Of a DNA stretch of 64,000 bases, positions 12,015 through 20,326 are shown piece after piece. Below the pieces are notes generated by a model. That model worked only from the letters and a program-made list of their open reading frames with translations. It had not been told where the DNA came from and ran no database searches. The stretch's first letter is position 1; each line of letters starts with the position of its first letter. The translations under genes were made by a program, and so were the position numbers. Origin of the DNA: Scolanthus callimorphus (Eukaryota > Cnidaria > Anthozoa > Actiniaria > Edwardsiidae); NCBI GenBank assembly GCA_033964015.1, contig CM066925.1, forward strand, positions 4,043,199 through 4,107,198. Direction: 5' to 3'.

Positions 12015-12020
12015 TATAAG
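12015..12020 (+). promoter_or_regulatory. TATA box of the gene at 12094
   Basis: TATAAG in a CAATATAAGC context lies 74 bases before the ATG at 12094. The same sequence is present in the opposite TIR (16920-16925, minus strand), so one promoter sequence serves both end genes. Confidence 0.6.
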
Positions 12021-12093
12021 CAGAGCTCCTGTGGCTCCAGTCATTCAAGCCCAACCATCCAGATCGAACAAAGTTCAAGAAAAGACAAGCGAG

Positions 12094-12624
12094 ATGAAGA
12101 ATACGGTGAAGGAAACAATATTAACAGTGGATGAAGTAGATGCAAAGGAGAAAGGCGCCATGATAGCGTTCATTTCAAAAGTCCTATACCTTTGCTACGC
12201 AGAACTCTGTGTTCATCCTATTACCTCATTATCCTTTTTCCATTGCCCTGGGTGCCAAAAGGGTAACCCACGTAAAAAAGAACACAATTGCCACACGATG
12301 GAGGAAGAAGAAAAGTGGAATTTGTTTTATGACCGAGCAAAAGATTACGTGGACCCTGACCGCGTTTGGGAAACAGCCCATGGAGTCTGTCATATGCTAG
12401 ACATTCCACTTCATTCCTCTTGGAGAGATTTTGTCTCAGAGTCATACAAGCTACCATGGACAGTTGTATTCTTACACCGACTTCAGTTGATACCTTGGGA
12501 TGAATACCCAAGTGCCATAAACAAAATTTTAAAAGTAATCTCTGTTCCACCACACAAAACACAGGTGACAATCCCTGAAGAATTTTCTAGAAGAGACAAA
12601 GAACTCATGGACATTGATACATAG
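12094..12624 (+). CDS. Virus-like element end gene A, small zinc-binding protein (176 aa)
   Basis: The open frame extends upstream to 11947, but I choose the ATG at 12094. It follows the TATA box at a normal distance and is shared with gene F in the other TIR (both begin MKN-V-K). Residues 51-67 form a probable zinc-binding cluster (CPGC, then HNCH). A tryptophan-rich region follows (KWNLFYDRA, DRVWETAHGVC, SSWRDF, LPWTVVF). I have the impression of similar C-x-G-C ... H-x-C small proteins in cnidarian virus-like elements, but cannot name a function. An AATAAA at 12661-12666 follows the stop. It converges with the ATPase gene. No frame break is seen. Confidence 0.7.
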   Translation: MKNTVKETILTVDEVDAKEKGAMIAFISKVLYLCYAELCVHPITSLSFFHCPGCQKGNPRKKEHNCHTMEEEEKWNLFYDRAKDYVDPDRVWETAHGVCHMLDIPLHSSWRDFVSESYKLPWTVVFLHRLQLIPWDEYPSAINKILKVISVPPHKTQVTIPEEFSRRDKELMDIDT

Positions 12625-12743
12625 ACAAGAATAATTCATGTAAATCTGTCTGTTTATTGGAATAAAACAAGATTACACAAGCGTCGACATTTCTTTTGTT
12701 CTATGGGTTTCTCATTATTCATTTGAATGTTTGTTAAACTTTT

Positions 12744-14087
12744 TTATTTAATTTTATATGGAGAATGACGGTAAGAGCGCAAACGGTAGCGTTTCATCGT
12801 GGATTTTAGATACGGCCCGTCTTTGTCGGCATCATCATCCAAGTAATTCTTTAAGATCTTTTGTAATTTTGGCTTTTTTGGGGTAATCGCCACTGAAGGT
12901 GGCGGGGTCAAGGTCGGTTCTGGAACTGTGGGTGTCGCCGGAACAAAGGATGTCTTGGGAGATTCTACCATCTTTGCAGAATAGGGTATAGTGGCTAGCT
13001 CGGGTGATGATAGCGGGATACTTAGGGGAGTAGTGTAGGTAGGTATTGTTACTGGAGGTTTTACACCCACTGGAGGGTTGTGACTTGCTTGGTGCTTCGT
13101 TCGCAACAAATCGTTTTGAAGTTGCGTATATCGGATGACCTTTTCACTTGCACCCATATTTTGATTGTGAAGGATGTCAGCCATTTTGTCGTGCAGCTCC
13201 CTCATGCGCCGCTTTTCTGGAGAAATCTCCATATTTTGATATTTCAGAAATTGAAGGAGCTCTTTCCCAACGGCGTCCTCCTTTTTCTCATTGGTTGGCA
13301 CTTCCCCAGGAAGGACATTGGTGCGTAGTCTGCACTTGTCGTCGGTTGCTGGTTTTAAGTCAACAAACAGGTAACCAAAAGGTTTCCTGACAGCCTCTTC
13401 ATACTTCTCAAGAAAATAATGTGTGTTGTGTGGGTACATTTGTTTGGCCAACGTCATCACTTGCAATTGGTCTCTTGGGTTCTTGAATAGGACTAAGTAG
13501 TGGCTGTTTAAGGATATGTTTCGATTGACTTTCCCTTGGTGAAATAGGTTTTGCAGTATATAAATCACTGACAGATTTCGATGATGGGATCCCTTTGTGA
13601 ACAAGTTTGCAATCCTGTTGTCATTCCCAGTTTCAATCATCTGATCGTCAATGACAATGAGATTCCGCATATGCACGTCAAAATATGAGTCTTGCTCAAT
13701 GTTATTTGGGATTCCTTTTACGAATTCTATTTGTGGCATAGACATGGCTAAGGCGGTGTAGGCGGGTTGCCACTGAGCATAGCACCAGACTATCCGTTCG
13801 GGTGGGGGTGAGATTGTTTTTTGCGCCTGCTCCAGTAGTTTCTGTACCCAAACGGTTTTTCCACTTCCGGTCATTCCCGCGACCATACAGGTAAAAGGAT
13901 GGTGGAGTTGAAAGGGACCACATGCTTCGTAAACACCAAAATTGAAAGGTATGGGAGGTTCTGTCTTGCTTGTTTCACCTGCAACAATGTTTGGATGATA
14001 TTTCTTTTTGTGTCTCTCCATATCATAATGACGTGAAAATCCTGTTCCACACTCTGGACAAACAGCTTTCTTTACCATGATGTTCAC
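12744..14087 (-). CDS. Genome-packaging ATPase (A32/FtsK-like) with N-terminal C2H2 finger
   Basis: This intact 447-residue ORF has a C2H2 zinc finger at C10, C13, H26 and H31. A P-loop ATPase follows, with Walker A GMTGSGKT at residues 71-78 and Walker B LIVIDD at 143-148. After that come conserved segments such as KGSHHRNLSVIYILQN and FKNPRDQLQVMTLAKQMYP. This pattern belongs to the A32-like packaging ATPases of Polintons, adintoviruses and related elements, which drive DNA into capsids. The C-terminal 150 residues are Pro/Thr-rich and end in a basic stretch. A TATA-like CTATTTATA (minus-strand TATAAATAG) lies at 14133-14141. It is the best conserved gene of the element, with no break, so capsid-based mobility in trans is plausible. 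Confidence 0.9.
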   Translation of the reverse strand: MNIMVKKAVCPECGTGFSRHYDMERHKKKYHPNIVAGETSKTEPPIPFNFGVYEACGPFQLHHPFTCMVAGMTGSGKTVWVQKLLEQAQKTISPPPERIVWCYAQWQPAYTALAMSMPQIEFVKGIPNNIEQDSYFDVHMRNLIVIDDQMIETGNDNRIANLFTKGSHHRNLSVIYILQNLFHQGKVNRNISLNSHYLVLFKNPRDQLQVMTLAKQMYPHNTHYFLEKYEEAVRKPFGYLFVDLKPATDDKCRLRTNVLPGEVPTNEKKEDAVGKELLQFLKYQNMEISPEKRRMRELHDKMADILHNQNMGASEKVIRYTQLQNDLLRTKHQASHNPPVGVKPPVTIPTYTTPLSIPLSSPELATIPYSAKMVESPKTSFVPATPTVPEPTLTPPPSVAITPKKPKLQKILKNYLDDDADKDGPYLKSTMKRYRLRSYRHSPYKIK

Positions 14088-14132
14088 ACTTCAACCGCTT
14101 GCAGGTAAATGGTAACAATTCGGGAAACACTT

Positions 14133-14141
14133 CTATTTATA
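14133..14141 (-). promoter_or_regulatory. TATA box of the packaging ATPase
   Basis: TATAAATAG on the minus strand lies about 46-54 bases before the ATG at 14087, and just before the GC-rich minisatellite. Confidence 0.6.
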
Positions 14142-14157
14142 CTTTCTATAGTGAGCG

Positions 14158-14757
14158 TTGTAGCGCGGGCCTGACGGGCGTGACGGGCGTTGCAGCGGGC
14201 GTGACGGGCGTTGTAGCGGGCGTCTTGCGGGCGCTACGGGCGTTGTAGTGGGCGTCTTGCGGGCGTGACGGGCGTTGTAGCGGGCGTCTTGCGGGCTTTG
14301 TAGCGGGCGTCTTGCGGGCGCTACGGGCGTTGTAGCGGGCGTGACGGGCGTTGTAGCGGGCGCTACGGGCGTTGTAGCGGGCGTCTTGCGGGCGTGACGG
14401 GCGTCTTGCGGGCGTGACGGGCGTTGTAGCGGGCGCTACGGGCGTTGTAGCGGGCGTCTTGCGGGCGTGACGGGCGTTGCAGCGGGCGTTGTAGCGGGCG
14501 TCTTGCGGGCGTGACGGGCGTTGCAGCGGGCGTTGACGGGCGTTGCAGCGGGCGTTGACGGGCGTTGCAGCGGGCGTCTCTTGCAGGCGCTATGGGCGTC
14601 TTGTCTTGCGGGCGCTACGGGCGTCTTGCGGGCGCTACGGGCGTCCTTCCAGGCGCTACGGGCGTTATTGCGGGCGTCTTGCGGGCGCTACGGGCGTTAT
14701 TGCGGGGGTCCTTGCGGGCGGTACGGGCGTTATTGCGGGGGTCCTTGCGGGCGCTAC
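14158..14757. repeat. GC-rich minisatellite between the ATPase and pX-like genes
   Basis: About 600 bp are built from permuted short units: GCGGGCG, TTGTAGCGGGCG, TCTTGCGGGCG, CTACGGGCG and TGACGGGCG. It lies exactly between two divergent TATA boxes, and is far more GC-rich than anything around it. The ORFs read across it (Arg/Ala/Gly repeats) are artefacts of the repeat. It may have expanded in place of deleted genes, or act as a spacer. Confidence 0.9.
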
Positions 14758-14760
14758 AAT

Positions 14761-14770
14761 TATATAAATA
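14761..14770 (+). promoter_or_regulatory. TATA box of the pX-like ORF
   Basis: TATATAAATA lies 44 bases before the ATG at 14805. Confidence 0.6.
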
Positions 14771-14804
14771 GTAGATCCATTAGCGTTTTACTTCATTTGT
14801 AACC

Positions 14805-15117
14805 ATGTCTAGTAGTGAATAACAACCTAGGCTTTCTCCAAGCCTTGTGTAGTTGCCCGCCACATCAGCGCCAATACCTTCTTGACACAGCCACACCTGA
14901 ACAAGTTCATGCTCTAACTCAGATTACCCATAATATTGGAAAGGGCTATATTCCATTGAGTGATGAGGAGTTTAGTAACATAAGACGACACGGGGAGGAC
15001 CTAGGCGCCTTGGCTAGTGGTTCCACCCCTTTCAAAGAGAAAAAGCAAATCTTATCGCAAAAAGGGGGTGGGTTTGTCCAAGACCTGCTCGTCCCTATTT
15101 TGGCATTGCTGCTCTGA
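14805..15117 (+). pseudogene. Small pX/minor-capsid-like ORF, frame broken at the start
   Basis: The open frame from 14815 to 15117 (about 100 codons) reads RQYLLDTATPEQVHALTQI, then GYIPLSDEEF, IRRHGEDL, KKQILSQKGGGF and a hydrophobic C-terminus (LLVPILALLL). Small proteins with LL-x-x-A-x-x-Q-V-x-A-L, IPL, basic KKQIL and QKGG-F motifs are, as I recall, frequent in Polinton- and adinto-like elements, where they have been compared with adenovirus core protein X. The only suitable ATG (14805) is in another frame and meets TAA after five codons. The copy therefore carries a small indel near its start, or begins elsewhere. Confidence 0.55.
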
Positions 15118-15120
15118 CGG

Positions 15121-15128
15121 TATAAATA
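15121..15128 (+). promoter_or_regulatory. TATA box of the acidic zinc-ribbon gene
   Basis: TATAAATA lies 52 bases before the ATG at 15173 and directly after the stop of the previous ORF. Confidence 0.6.
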
Positions 15129-15172
15129 CAAGTCACGTTTGATGATCAAATCATTTGTCGTTGGCTTTCACA

Positions 15173-16018
15173 ATGAAACGTTCACTGGACTCAGATAGCG
15201 ATATGTCTAGCGATGACGAGGGTGAACACGAGGAGAACAAAGAAGAACCTCGAATCAAAGATGTGTTGAATCAGATGTCAAATGTTGTTCCGTATCAAGA
15301 TGCCCGAGACCTACTGCATAGTATAGCCACCTCTAAGGACATTTTGTTTTGGTCGCCTAACGGGGAAATGATTCGCCGCAAACGAAGAATACCAAACACA
15401 CTTATTGCTGATCTTGTAGAATTTGTATTACTTCCTTTCAACAAAGATATATCACCTCCAAGAGGTTTCAAGACTTTTCTCGAAGGTCTAGCAGAATTAG
15501 GAATTGATAAGAGATAAATCCGTAACAAAGGAGCTTTGAATGATGTAGTTACCTATGAAAGCAAAGAGAAGCAAAACGAGTGGTCCAGCGATGATGAAAC
15601 CGAAGAGAGTGATGAAGAAACTGACCAATCTAGTAACAATGACGAAGCGGAACAATCTAGCAATGAGGAAACTGACCAATCCAGTGACGAGAGTCAAGAA
15701 GGAAAAGGACTCTCGGGTGACATTGAAAAGAAAGTTGATGGTTTATGCAGTCATTGTGACGGAAACAACTCATATCGCATCGACATTGCTGCCTGTGGAA
15801 AGTGTTTATGGCAAGATACAATCCCCGGATGTTATGAAAAAGATAGTCTCTACCAATGTCCCGTTTGTCGAAAGGAATACCCCATGGGAAAATCTTGGAA
15901 GGGGTCTTTTCTGCGGTGTAATGATTGTATGGTAGGATCGTATTACAACAAGAAAAAAGATGAATGGAAAACTCTACCCCAAGTCAACAATAATAGTGAA
16001 CAAACTCAAGAACTGTAA
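15173..16018 (+). pseudogene. Acidic protein with conserved small domain and zinc-ribbon, one internal stop
   Basis: Two ORFs, 15173-15517 and 15518-16018, are in the same frame and separated only by TAA at 15515-15517. There is no ATG for the second, so I read them as one gene of 281 codons with a premature stop. The first part has an acidic N-terminus and a small domain (DILFWSPNGEMIRRKRRIPN ... ISPPRGFKTFLEGLAELG). I recall that pattern next to the packaging ATPase in related cnidarian elements. The second part is a Ser/Glu/Asp-rich linker and a Cys-rich zinc-ribbon or RING-like end (CSHC, CGKC, CPVC, CNDC). AATAAA follows at 16035-16040. Function is unknown; regulation of late expression or DNA binding would be guesses. 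Confidence 0.6.
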
Positions 16019-16099
16019 CCAATTTATTAATCGTAATAAAGCGTTTTACACTATAAACACGTGTCCCTTCCTTTTCTGACTTGACAGTGGCAGGTGGTG

Positions 16100-16846
16100 T
16101 CAACCCAGTTTTTGGCTACTTTTCTTTGGGGATTCCTTTATCTTTCGTTTTTCTTTGTCAACCAGCAGTTTCATACGGTAAAACATCTTGAGCCATCCAT
16201 CGATATCATGTTTTTTCCTCAACAAACTAGTCTGGTCAAGTTTTCCACACATTGCCTCATACTGTATGCAAGGATTTGGTGGACCACCCCAATGCGTGTA
16301 GTCATAGCACCTCATGCTTGCGTTTAGTTCCTTTAAGATATCCGCCAGACTGTCAACCAAATCTTTGAGGGTCGTAAGAGTAGGTAGCGTTTGTGTCACG
16401 CGTTGAAAATCAAACTCTGTGAGTCTTGGTGGGTGCACTCCGACCTCTTCATACTTTTGAACGATTCGAGCTACTTTTCCAGAAGGCATTTCCTCCCCAG
16501 AGTGAAAAGTCCACAAATTCAATCCAGTTGGTACTGGGTTCGGTTCTTTTTCTTTTATACGTTCACCAAACAGTCCACCGTTGTTACTCGCGCCAAAACA
16601 ACCTCGGTTTAAATGTGCAGCACCAAACCTGTAAGGGGGTAGAAGTTGTTTCTTGGATGGACTTTCGAGCGACCAATCAGAAGCTGACATCGAAATCCAC
16701 TTGAGTAATTTCCTCTTTTTTGTTTGGGACTTATTTAACTTGTCTTCTGATGGATCGATTGGCAACGCGGAGTCGAGATCCTTTTCATCACTTTTGACCG
16801 CCATTTTGTCTTCACTGCTTGTATCGTTCTTCACCATATTCTTCAT
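16100..16846 (-). CDS. Virus-like element end gene F, unknown (248 aa)
   Basis: The ATG at 16846 is the mirror of the one at 12094, inside the right TIR, with TATA at 16920-16925. The frame extends further upstream only because the TIR is open. After MKN-V-K the sequence diverges from gene A. It has an acidic N-terminal third with a KKRK basic patch, then LPPYRFGAAHLNRGCFGAS, a middle region with PRLTEFDFQRVTQTLPTL, and HWGGPPNPCIQYEAMCGKL near the end. It closes with a basic tail. No domain is recognised. It converges on the zinc-ribbon gene, with an AATAAA on its strand at 16023-16028. It is intact. Confidence 0.7.
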   Translation of the reverse strand: MKNMVKNDTSSEDKMAVKSDEKDLDSALPIDPSEDKLNKSQTKKRKLLKWISMSASDWSLESPSKKQLLPPYRFGAAHLNRGCFGASNNGGLFGERIKEKEPNPVPTGLNLWTFHSGEEMPSGKVARIVQKYEEVGVHPPRLTEFDFQRVTQTLPTLTTLKDLVDSLADILKELNASMRCYDYTHWGGPPNPCIQYEAMCGKLDQTSLLRKKHDIDGWLKMFYRMKLLVDKEKRKIKESPKKSSQKLG

Positions 16847-16919
16847 CTCGCTTGTCTTTTCTTGAACTTTGTTCGATCTGGATGGTTGGGCTTGAATGAC
16901 TGGAGCCACAGGAGCTCTG

Positions 16920-16925
16920 CTTATA
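16920..16925 (-). promoter_or_regulatory. TATA box of end gene F
   Basis: TATAAG on the minus strand lies 74 bases before the ATG at 16846, in the same context as 12015-12020. Confidence 0.6.
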
Positions 16926-17268
16926 TTGACTCTGAGAACAATAGAAACCGCGTGGCCAAGACAAAAGAAACCGCAGCCACGTGTTGAACACAAAGGAACA
17001 CCTCATTACGCATTCCCCCGCAATAAAGAACAAAGGAACACCTGTGTCAACAATAAACCACAAAGCTCATTAATTCCGCGTGGGGACGCTCATTAATTCC
17101 GCCGCAGTAAAGAACAAAAGAACACCTGTGTCAACAATAAACCACAAAGCTCATTAATTCCGCGTGGGGACGCTCATTAATTCCGCCGCGACGCTCATTA
17201 TGTATTCCCCCGCAAAATTAGTATTCCCCCGCAAAAAAAACTGCTAATTCGGTCCCTCCTATACTACT

Positions 17269-18624
17269 GGGAGAAAACGCAAGAAATAAACCGCCTGCAA
17301 CCGACCCCATGACATTTTCGAAACGCCTCCAGGCCGCCGTGTGTGGTCAGCGCGCGTGTTGCTGTCAAGCGGACAATCAAAGGGCGCCTTTTGTAAACAT
17401 TGCTGGGAAACGTGAATTTGCTTTTCTCTTGTAAAACACAAACAAAATGGCAACATGGCGGAAAATCCCAGCTCCCTTTGTCGATTTTGTTTCTTTCAAA
17501 ACAACATTTGGAAAGTTCACAGATAAAAAGAAAGACGGACATTCCACCTCAGTCAATTTAATATTTTGTGCATTAACTGGGATTTCTTAGGTCTCATACT
17601 GAGTGAGACCCCAAACGCCTGCAAATAACAACAAACGACCTTAAGCGCAAGAACGCTAGATTCGGAAAGAACATATCGAGGTGCTAAAAGTCAATCGCGC
17701 AAATCCCTTGATTTTAACAAAGAGAACGACGTTCCTCGCTTGATACCTTTTCAAAACAAAGCAAGGCAAGAGCAGGTAACTTTAAAAACGTATTTTATTT
17801 ACTCTACAAGCGAGTTCTCTAGTTCGAAATAAATGCATCATTACATTTACGTACAATACAAGACTTGGGTTTCAGCGGCCTTCGCTCGGGATCGTCCAGT
17901 ACGTACTCTGGAACCTGGTCCTAGGAAAGTTCGCGAGATTTTAGCTTATTCCTGACCATGTTTCCTCTGTATGAGATTCGTCAATGATGATCGCTGGTAC
18001 ATATATGTTTGTGCAAATCGTTGTTCGTTTTTCAGCAACTGAGGAAAGGTTCTCTATGCTTCTTCGGCTGAAGCGACCACAAGTTGATCCGCAGTGGTAA
18101 TGTCTACCAGGTTCGCGTTTCCTAGAGATGCCGCTGTGAGGCCTAGTGTCTCTGCCTCTTTGATTTGGTCCATGCTTTGCAAAGGAGTGATAACAATAAC
18201 AGAGCATCCTTCGCCGGTGGATACTCTCCCTTTCACTTCAAATTACTTTTAAAAAGAAAAACTGAAAGACAGAGCGCTTCCCAAAACCTGTCGGTAGAAC
18301 CGCTACAACATCTTTTCCACGTCCAACTAAACATTTCACCGCTTCTCTCTGCTCTTCTTTTAGCGACCCAGAAAACCCGAGATATTCCAGATCTTTTACA
18401 TTGTAAACTTTCTTCTAGATTTCGCTTGAACTCATCTTCGCTCTCATGTTTTGTTGAACTCGATCGTGTTTGACTTGACTGGCGGCGACTTGTTGAAAGG
18501 TTTGGTTGACACTTTCTCTAAATACCAACCAATCAGAAGGCCCGCCTGCTCCATTCGCTGGCGAACGGAGTTTCGAAAATGTCATGGGGTCGGTTGCAGG
18601 CGGTTTATTTCATGCGTTTTCTCC
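17269..18624. mobile_element. Nested 1.36-kb TIR element carrying a helicase fragment
   Basis: The ends are inverted repeats of more than 50 bp with only one or two mismatches: AAAACGCAAGAAATAAACC and CCTGCAACCGACCCCATG, up to TTTCGAAAC. It interrupts a sequence that is continuous in the left TIR (TATACTACT / TCTCCCCGCCC). A target duplication is not clear, because GGGAGA and TCTCCC at the borders make the junction ambiguous. It contains a RecQ-like fragment but no transposase, so it looks non-autonomous with captured or residual coding sequence. Confidence 0.75.
17941..18460 (-). pseudogene. RecQ-type DNA helicase fragment (N-terminal motor part)
   Basis: The minus-strand frames give LKEEQREAVKCLVGRGKDVV and LPTGFGK (motif I, Walker A, with the following Ser replaced by Arg), then GCSVIVITPLQSMDQ (motif Ia), VVASAEEA, and IIIDESHTEETWSG, a motif II region (D-E-S-H). 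The order and spacing are those of a RecQ-family superfamily 2 helicase N-terminal core. Frames change at least twice and stops occur, so it is not functional. It may be a captured host gene fragment or the leftover of an autonomous parent. Confidence 0.65.
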
Positions 18625-18737
18625 CCGCCCACCCTACCCCCAGGGCCTACTTTTTAACCAGGCGCACCTTGCCCCAGCGCTCGCGCGGCCATCTCATCGA
18701 ACAACAAGCAAACTACCGAACATTTCTACGCAGGCTA

Positions 18738-18746
18738 AAAGCGTTG
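18738..18746. repeat. Right copy of 9-bp target-site duplication
   Basis: AAAGCGTTG directly follows the right terminus CTACGCAGGCTA and matches 11360-11368 exactly. Confidence 0.9.
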
Positions 18747-20326
18747 CTAACATAATAGATATTGAGCGTTTTAGTAATTTTAACAAGTTGATGCGCGTAA
18801 CTGCATGGGTCATGCGATTTGTAAAGAACGTTAGAACAAAACAGGGGGAGCGAGCGCTGGGATAGTTAGAAGCACAAGAGCTTAACCATGCAGAGGTGAG
18901 TTGGGTCAAGGCAGCCCAGATAGAGTTGCGACAGCAGAGTAGTTACCAGCAGTTAGAGTGTGAACTACGACTAGTGGAGAGGGACGGAGTTTCAGTTTGT
19001 CGCGGAAGATTAGAACAATCAGACTTGAGCGCAGACGCCCGCATGCCAGTCATTTTGCCGAGAGAACACAGATAACTAAGTTAGTCATAGAGCAGCGTCA
19101 TCGCAGAGTGTTACACAGCGGATTACGAGCGACATTAGCAGAGCTCAGAGCCAGGTACTGGGTGCCGATAGGTAGACAAGTAGTGAAGAGGGCCATTGGT
19201 AGTTGCGTGACTTGTAAGAAGATAGCAGGGAAACCGTACAGCGGGCCTACAGAGTCTGCTCTGCCAGATTTTAGAGTTCAAGTATCGGCGCCATTTTCCA
19301 AGACAGGTTTAGATTTTGCAGGACCTTTATACGTAAAGATTGCTACCAACAAAGGTATGGACAAGGTTTATATAGCGTTGTTTACTTGTTGCGTGACTAG
19401 AGCGGTACATCTAGAATTAGTCGAAGATTTTGAAGCCTCGACATTTAGGCGTTGTCTCAGGAAATTCTGCGCTAGAAGAGGCACGCCAACGTTAATTGTG
19501 TCAGATAATGCCAAGATCAGAGATCAGATCCAGATCAGGGATCAGAGCGTATTTTAACGAGAATAGGGTAGAGTGGAGGTTTAACCTAGAGAAAGCCCCG
19601 TGGTGGGGAGGATTTTTCGAGAGAATGGTTGGCAATGTTTAGCAATGTTTAAGGAAGGTTTTAGGGAATGCTAGACTGGCTCGTGATGAATTAGCAACAG
19701 TTCTAGTTGAAGTAGAGTCGACCCTAAATTGCAGACCACTGATATACGAGTACAATGAAGTAGAAGAGGAAGTATTAACACCATCACATCTGATTTGTGG
19801 TAGGCGCATTAACTCTTTGCCAGACGAGGTAATAGAGCCAGGCGACGCAAGGCAGGAGCCTAATTGCAGCGCAAGGTTTAAGTATATGAGTACGAAGCTT
19901 GCACACTTTTAGCAAAGGTGGAAAAGGGAGTATCTTACTAACCGCAGAGAGCTTCATAGAGCAAAGAGATCTAGACAGAATAAGGAAGTAATTCAGGTAG
20001 AAGATGTCGTGACTGTCTTTGATGAAGGAAAGAAGAGAAGTGAGTGGAAGGTTGCTATCGTGGAAGAGTTAGTTAAAGGGAAAGACGAAATAGCGCGCGG
20101 AGCGAGAGTGAAACTAATTGTTAAAGAAAAACAAACGCGCTTGAACAGACCGATTCAGAAACTCTTTCCGACTGAAGTGAGAGACTACGATGCAGCGCGT
20201 CAACCAATCGCACGTGACGTCGGCACGCAGCGCGAAGCGCGCACTTTGCCAAGGCGTAATGCTGCACTTGATGCTAGTTGGAAAACACGTTTTATGCTTG
20301 ACTCGTAGGCGAGTCAAGGAGGGGAG
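18747..20326 (+). pseudogene. BEL/Pao pol 3' part: integrase and C-terminal domain, decayed
   Basis: The frame resumes the RNase H-integrase linker (IDIERFSNFNKLMRVTAWVMRF). The integrase follows: an HHCC zinc-binding part (HRRVLHSG, then LRARYWVPIGR, CVTCKK), and a DDE core with GLDFAGPL for the first Asp, VSDNA for the second and WWGGFFERMV for the glutamate. The C-terminal domain typical of Pao elements is at about 19950-20270 (VEDVVTVFDEGKKRSEW). Stops near 18848, 19555, 19640 and 19911 mark it as inactive. A short AGATCAG/GATCAG duplication near 19512-19548 interrupts the core. Confidence 0.85.

Larger units (their letters stand above)
11369..12108 (+). repeat. Left terminal inverted repeat of the virus-like element
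   Basis: About 740 bp are inverted relative to 16832-18737. The innermost 190 bp or so differ at only about two positions and carry the TATA box and start codon of the gene at 12094. The left copy has about 50 extra bases (11381-11430) missing at the right, where deletion between two GTAG motifs is plausible. It also has more copies of an internal repeat than the right copy. Confidence 0.85.
11369..18737. mobile_element. 7.37-kb virus-like transposon (Polinton/adinto-related) inserted in BEL/Pao
   Basis: The element is defined by long terminal inverted repeats, terminal TAGCCTGCGTAG and CTACGCAGGCTA, and an exact 9-bp target duplication. The inside is compact. Two genes start inside the repeats and point inward (12094-12624 plus, 16846-16100 minus). 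A packaging ATPase lies on the minus strand, and a small pX-like ORF and an acidic zinc-ribbon ORF on the plus strand. Several have a TATA box about 30-80 bases upstream and AATAAA after the stop. That layout and the A32/FtsK-like ATPase are hallmarks of Polinton, adintovirus and related small DNA viruses. I find no major capsid protein, polymerase, integrase or transposase, so it looks helper-dependent. The 9-bp duplication differs from the 6 bp usual for Polintons and suits Mutator-type insertion. The family assignment is inference; the boundaries are direct. Confidence 0.85.
16832..18737 (-). repeat. Right terminal inverted repeat, interrupted by a nested element
   Basis: This is the inverted counterpart of 11369-12108. 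It is nearly identical at the inner end and at the outer 70 bases or so, and is split by a 1.36-kb insertion at 17269-18624. Without the insertion it is about 550 bp, shorter than the left copy because it has fewer iteron units and lacks about 50 bases near the terminus. Confidence 0.85.

Noticed and set aside
11947..12093. Upstream extension of end gene A (and its mirror 16993-16847) as coding sequence
   Set aside because: This part lies in the TIR, includes the TATA box, and is open by chance; start codons at 12094 and 16846 fit the promoter better.
14521..14802. Several overlapping ORFs rich in Arg, Ala, Gly and Leu
   Set aside because: They are read out of the GC-rich minisatellite in all frames and have no independent support.
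11369..18737. A full Polinton/Maverick
   Set aside because: Too short, 9-bp instead of 6-bp duplication, and no DNA polymerase B, integrase, protease or capsid gene is visible.
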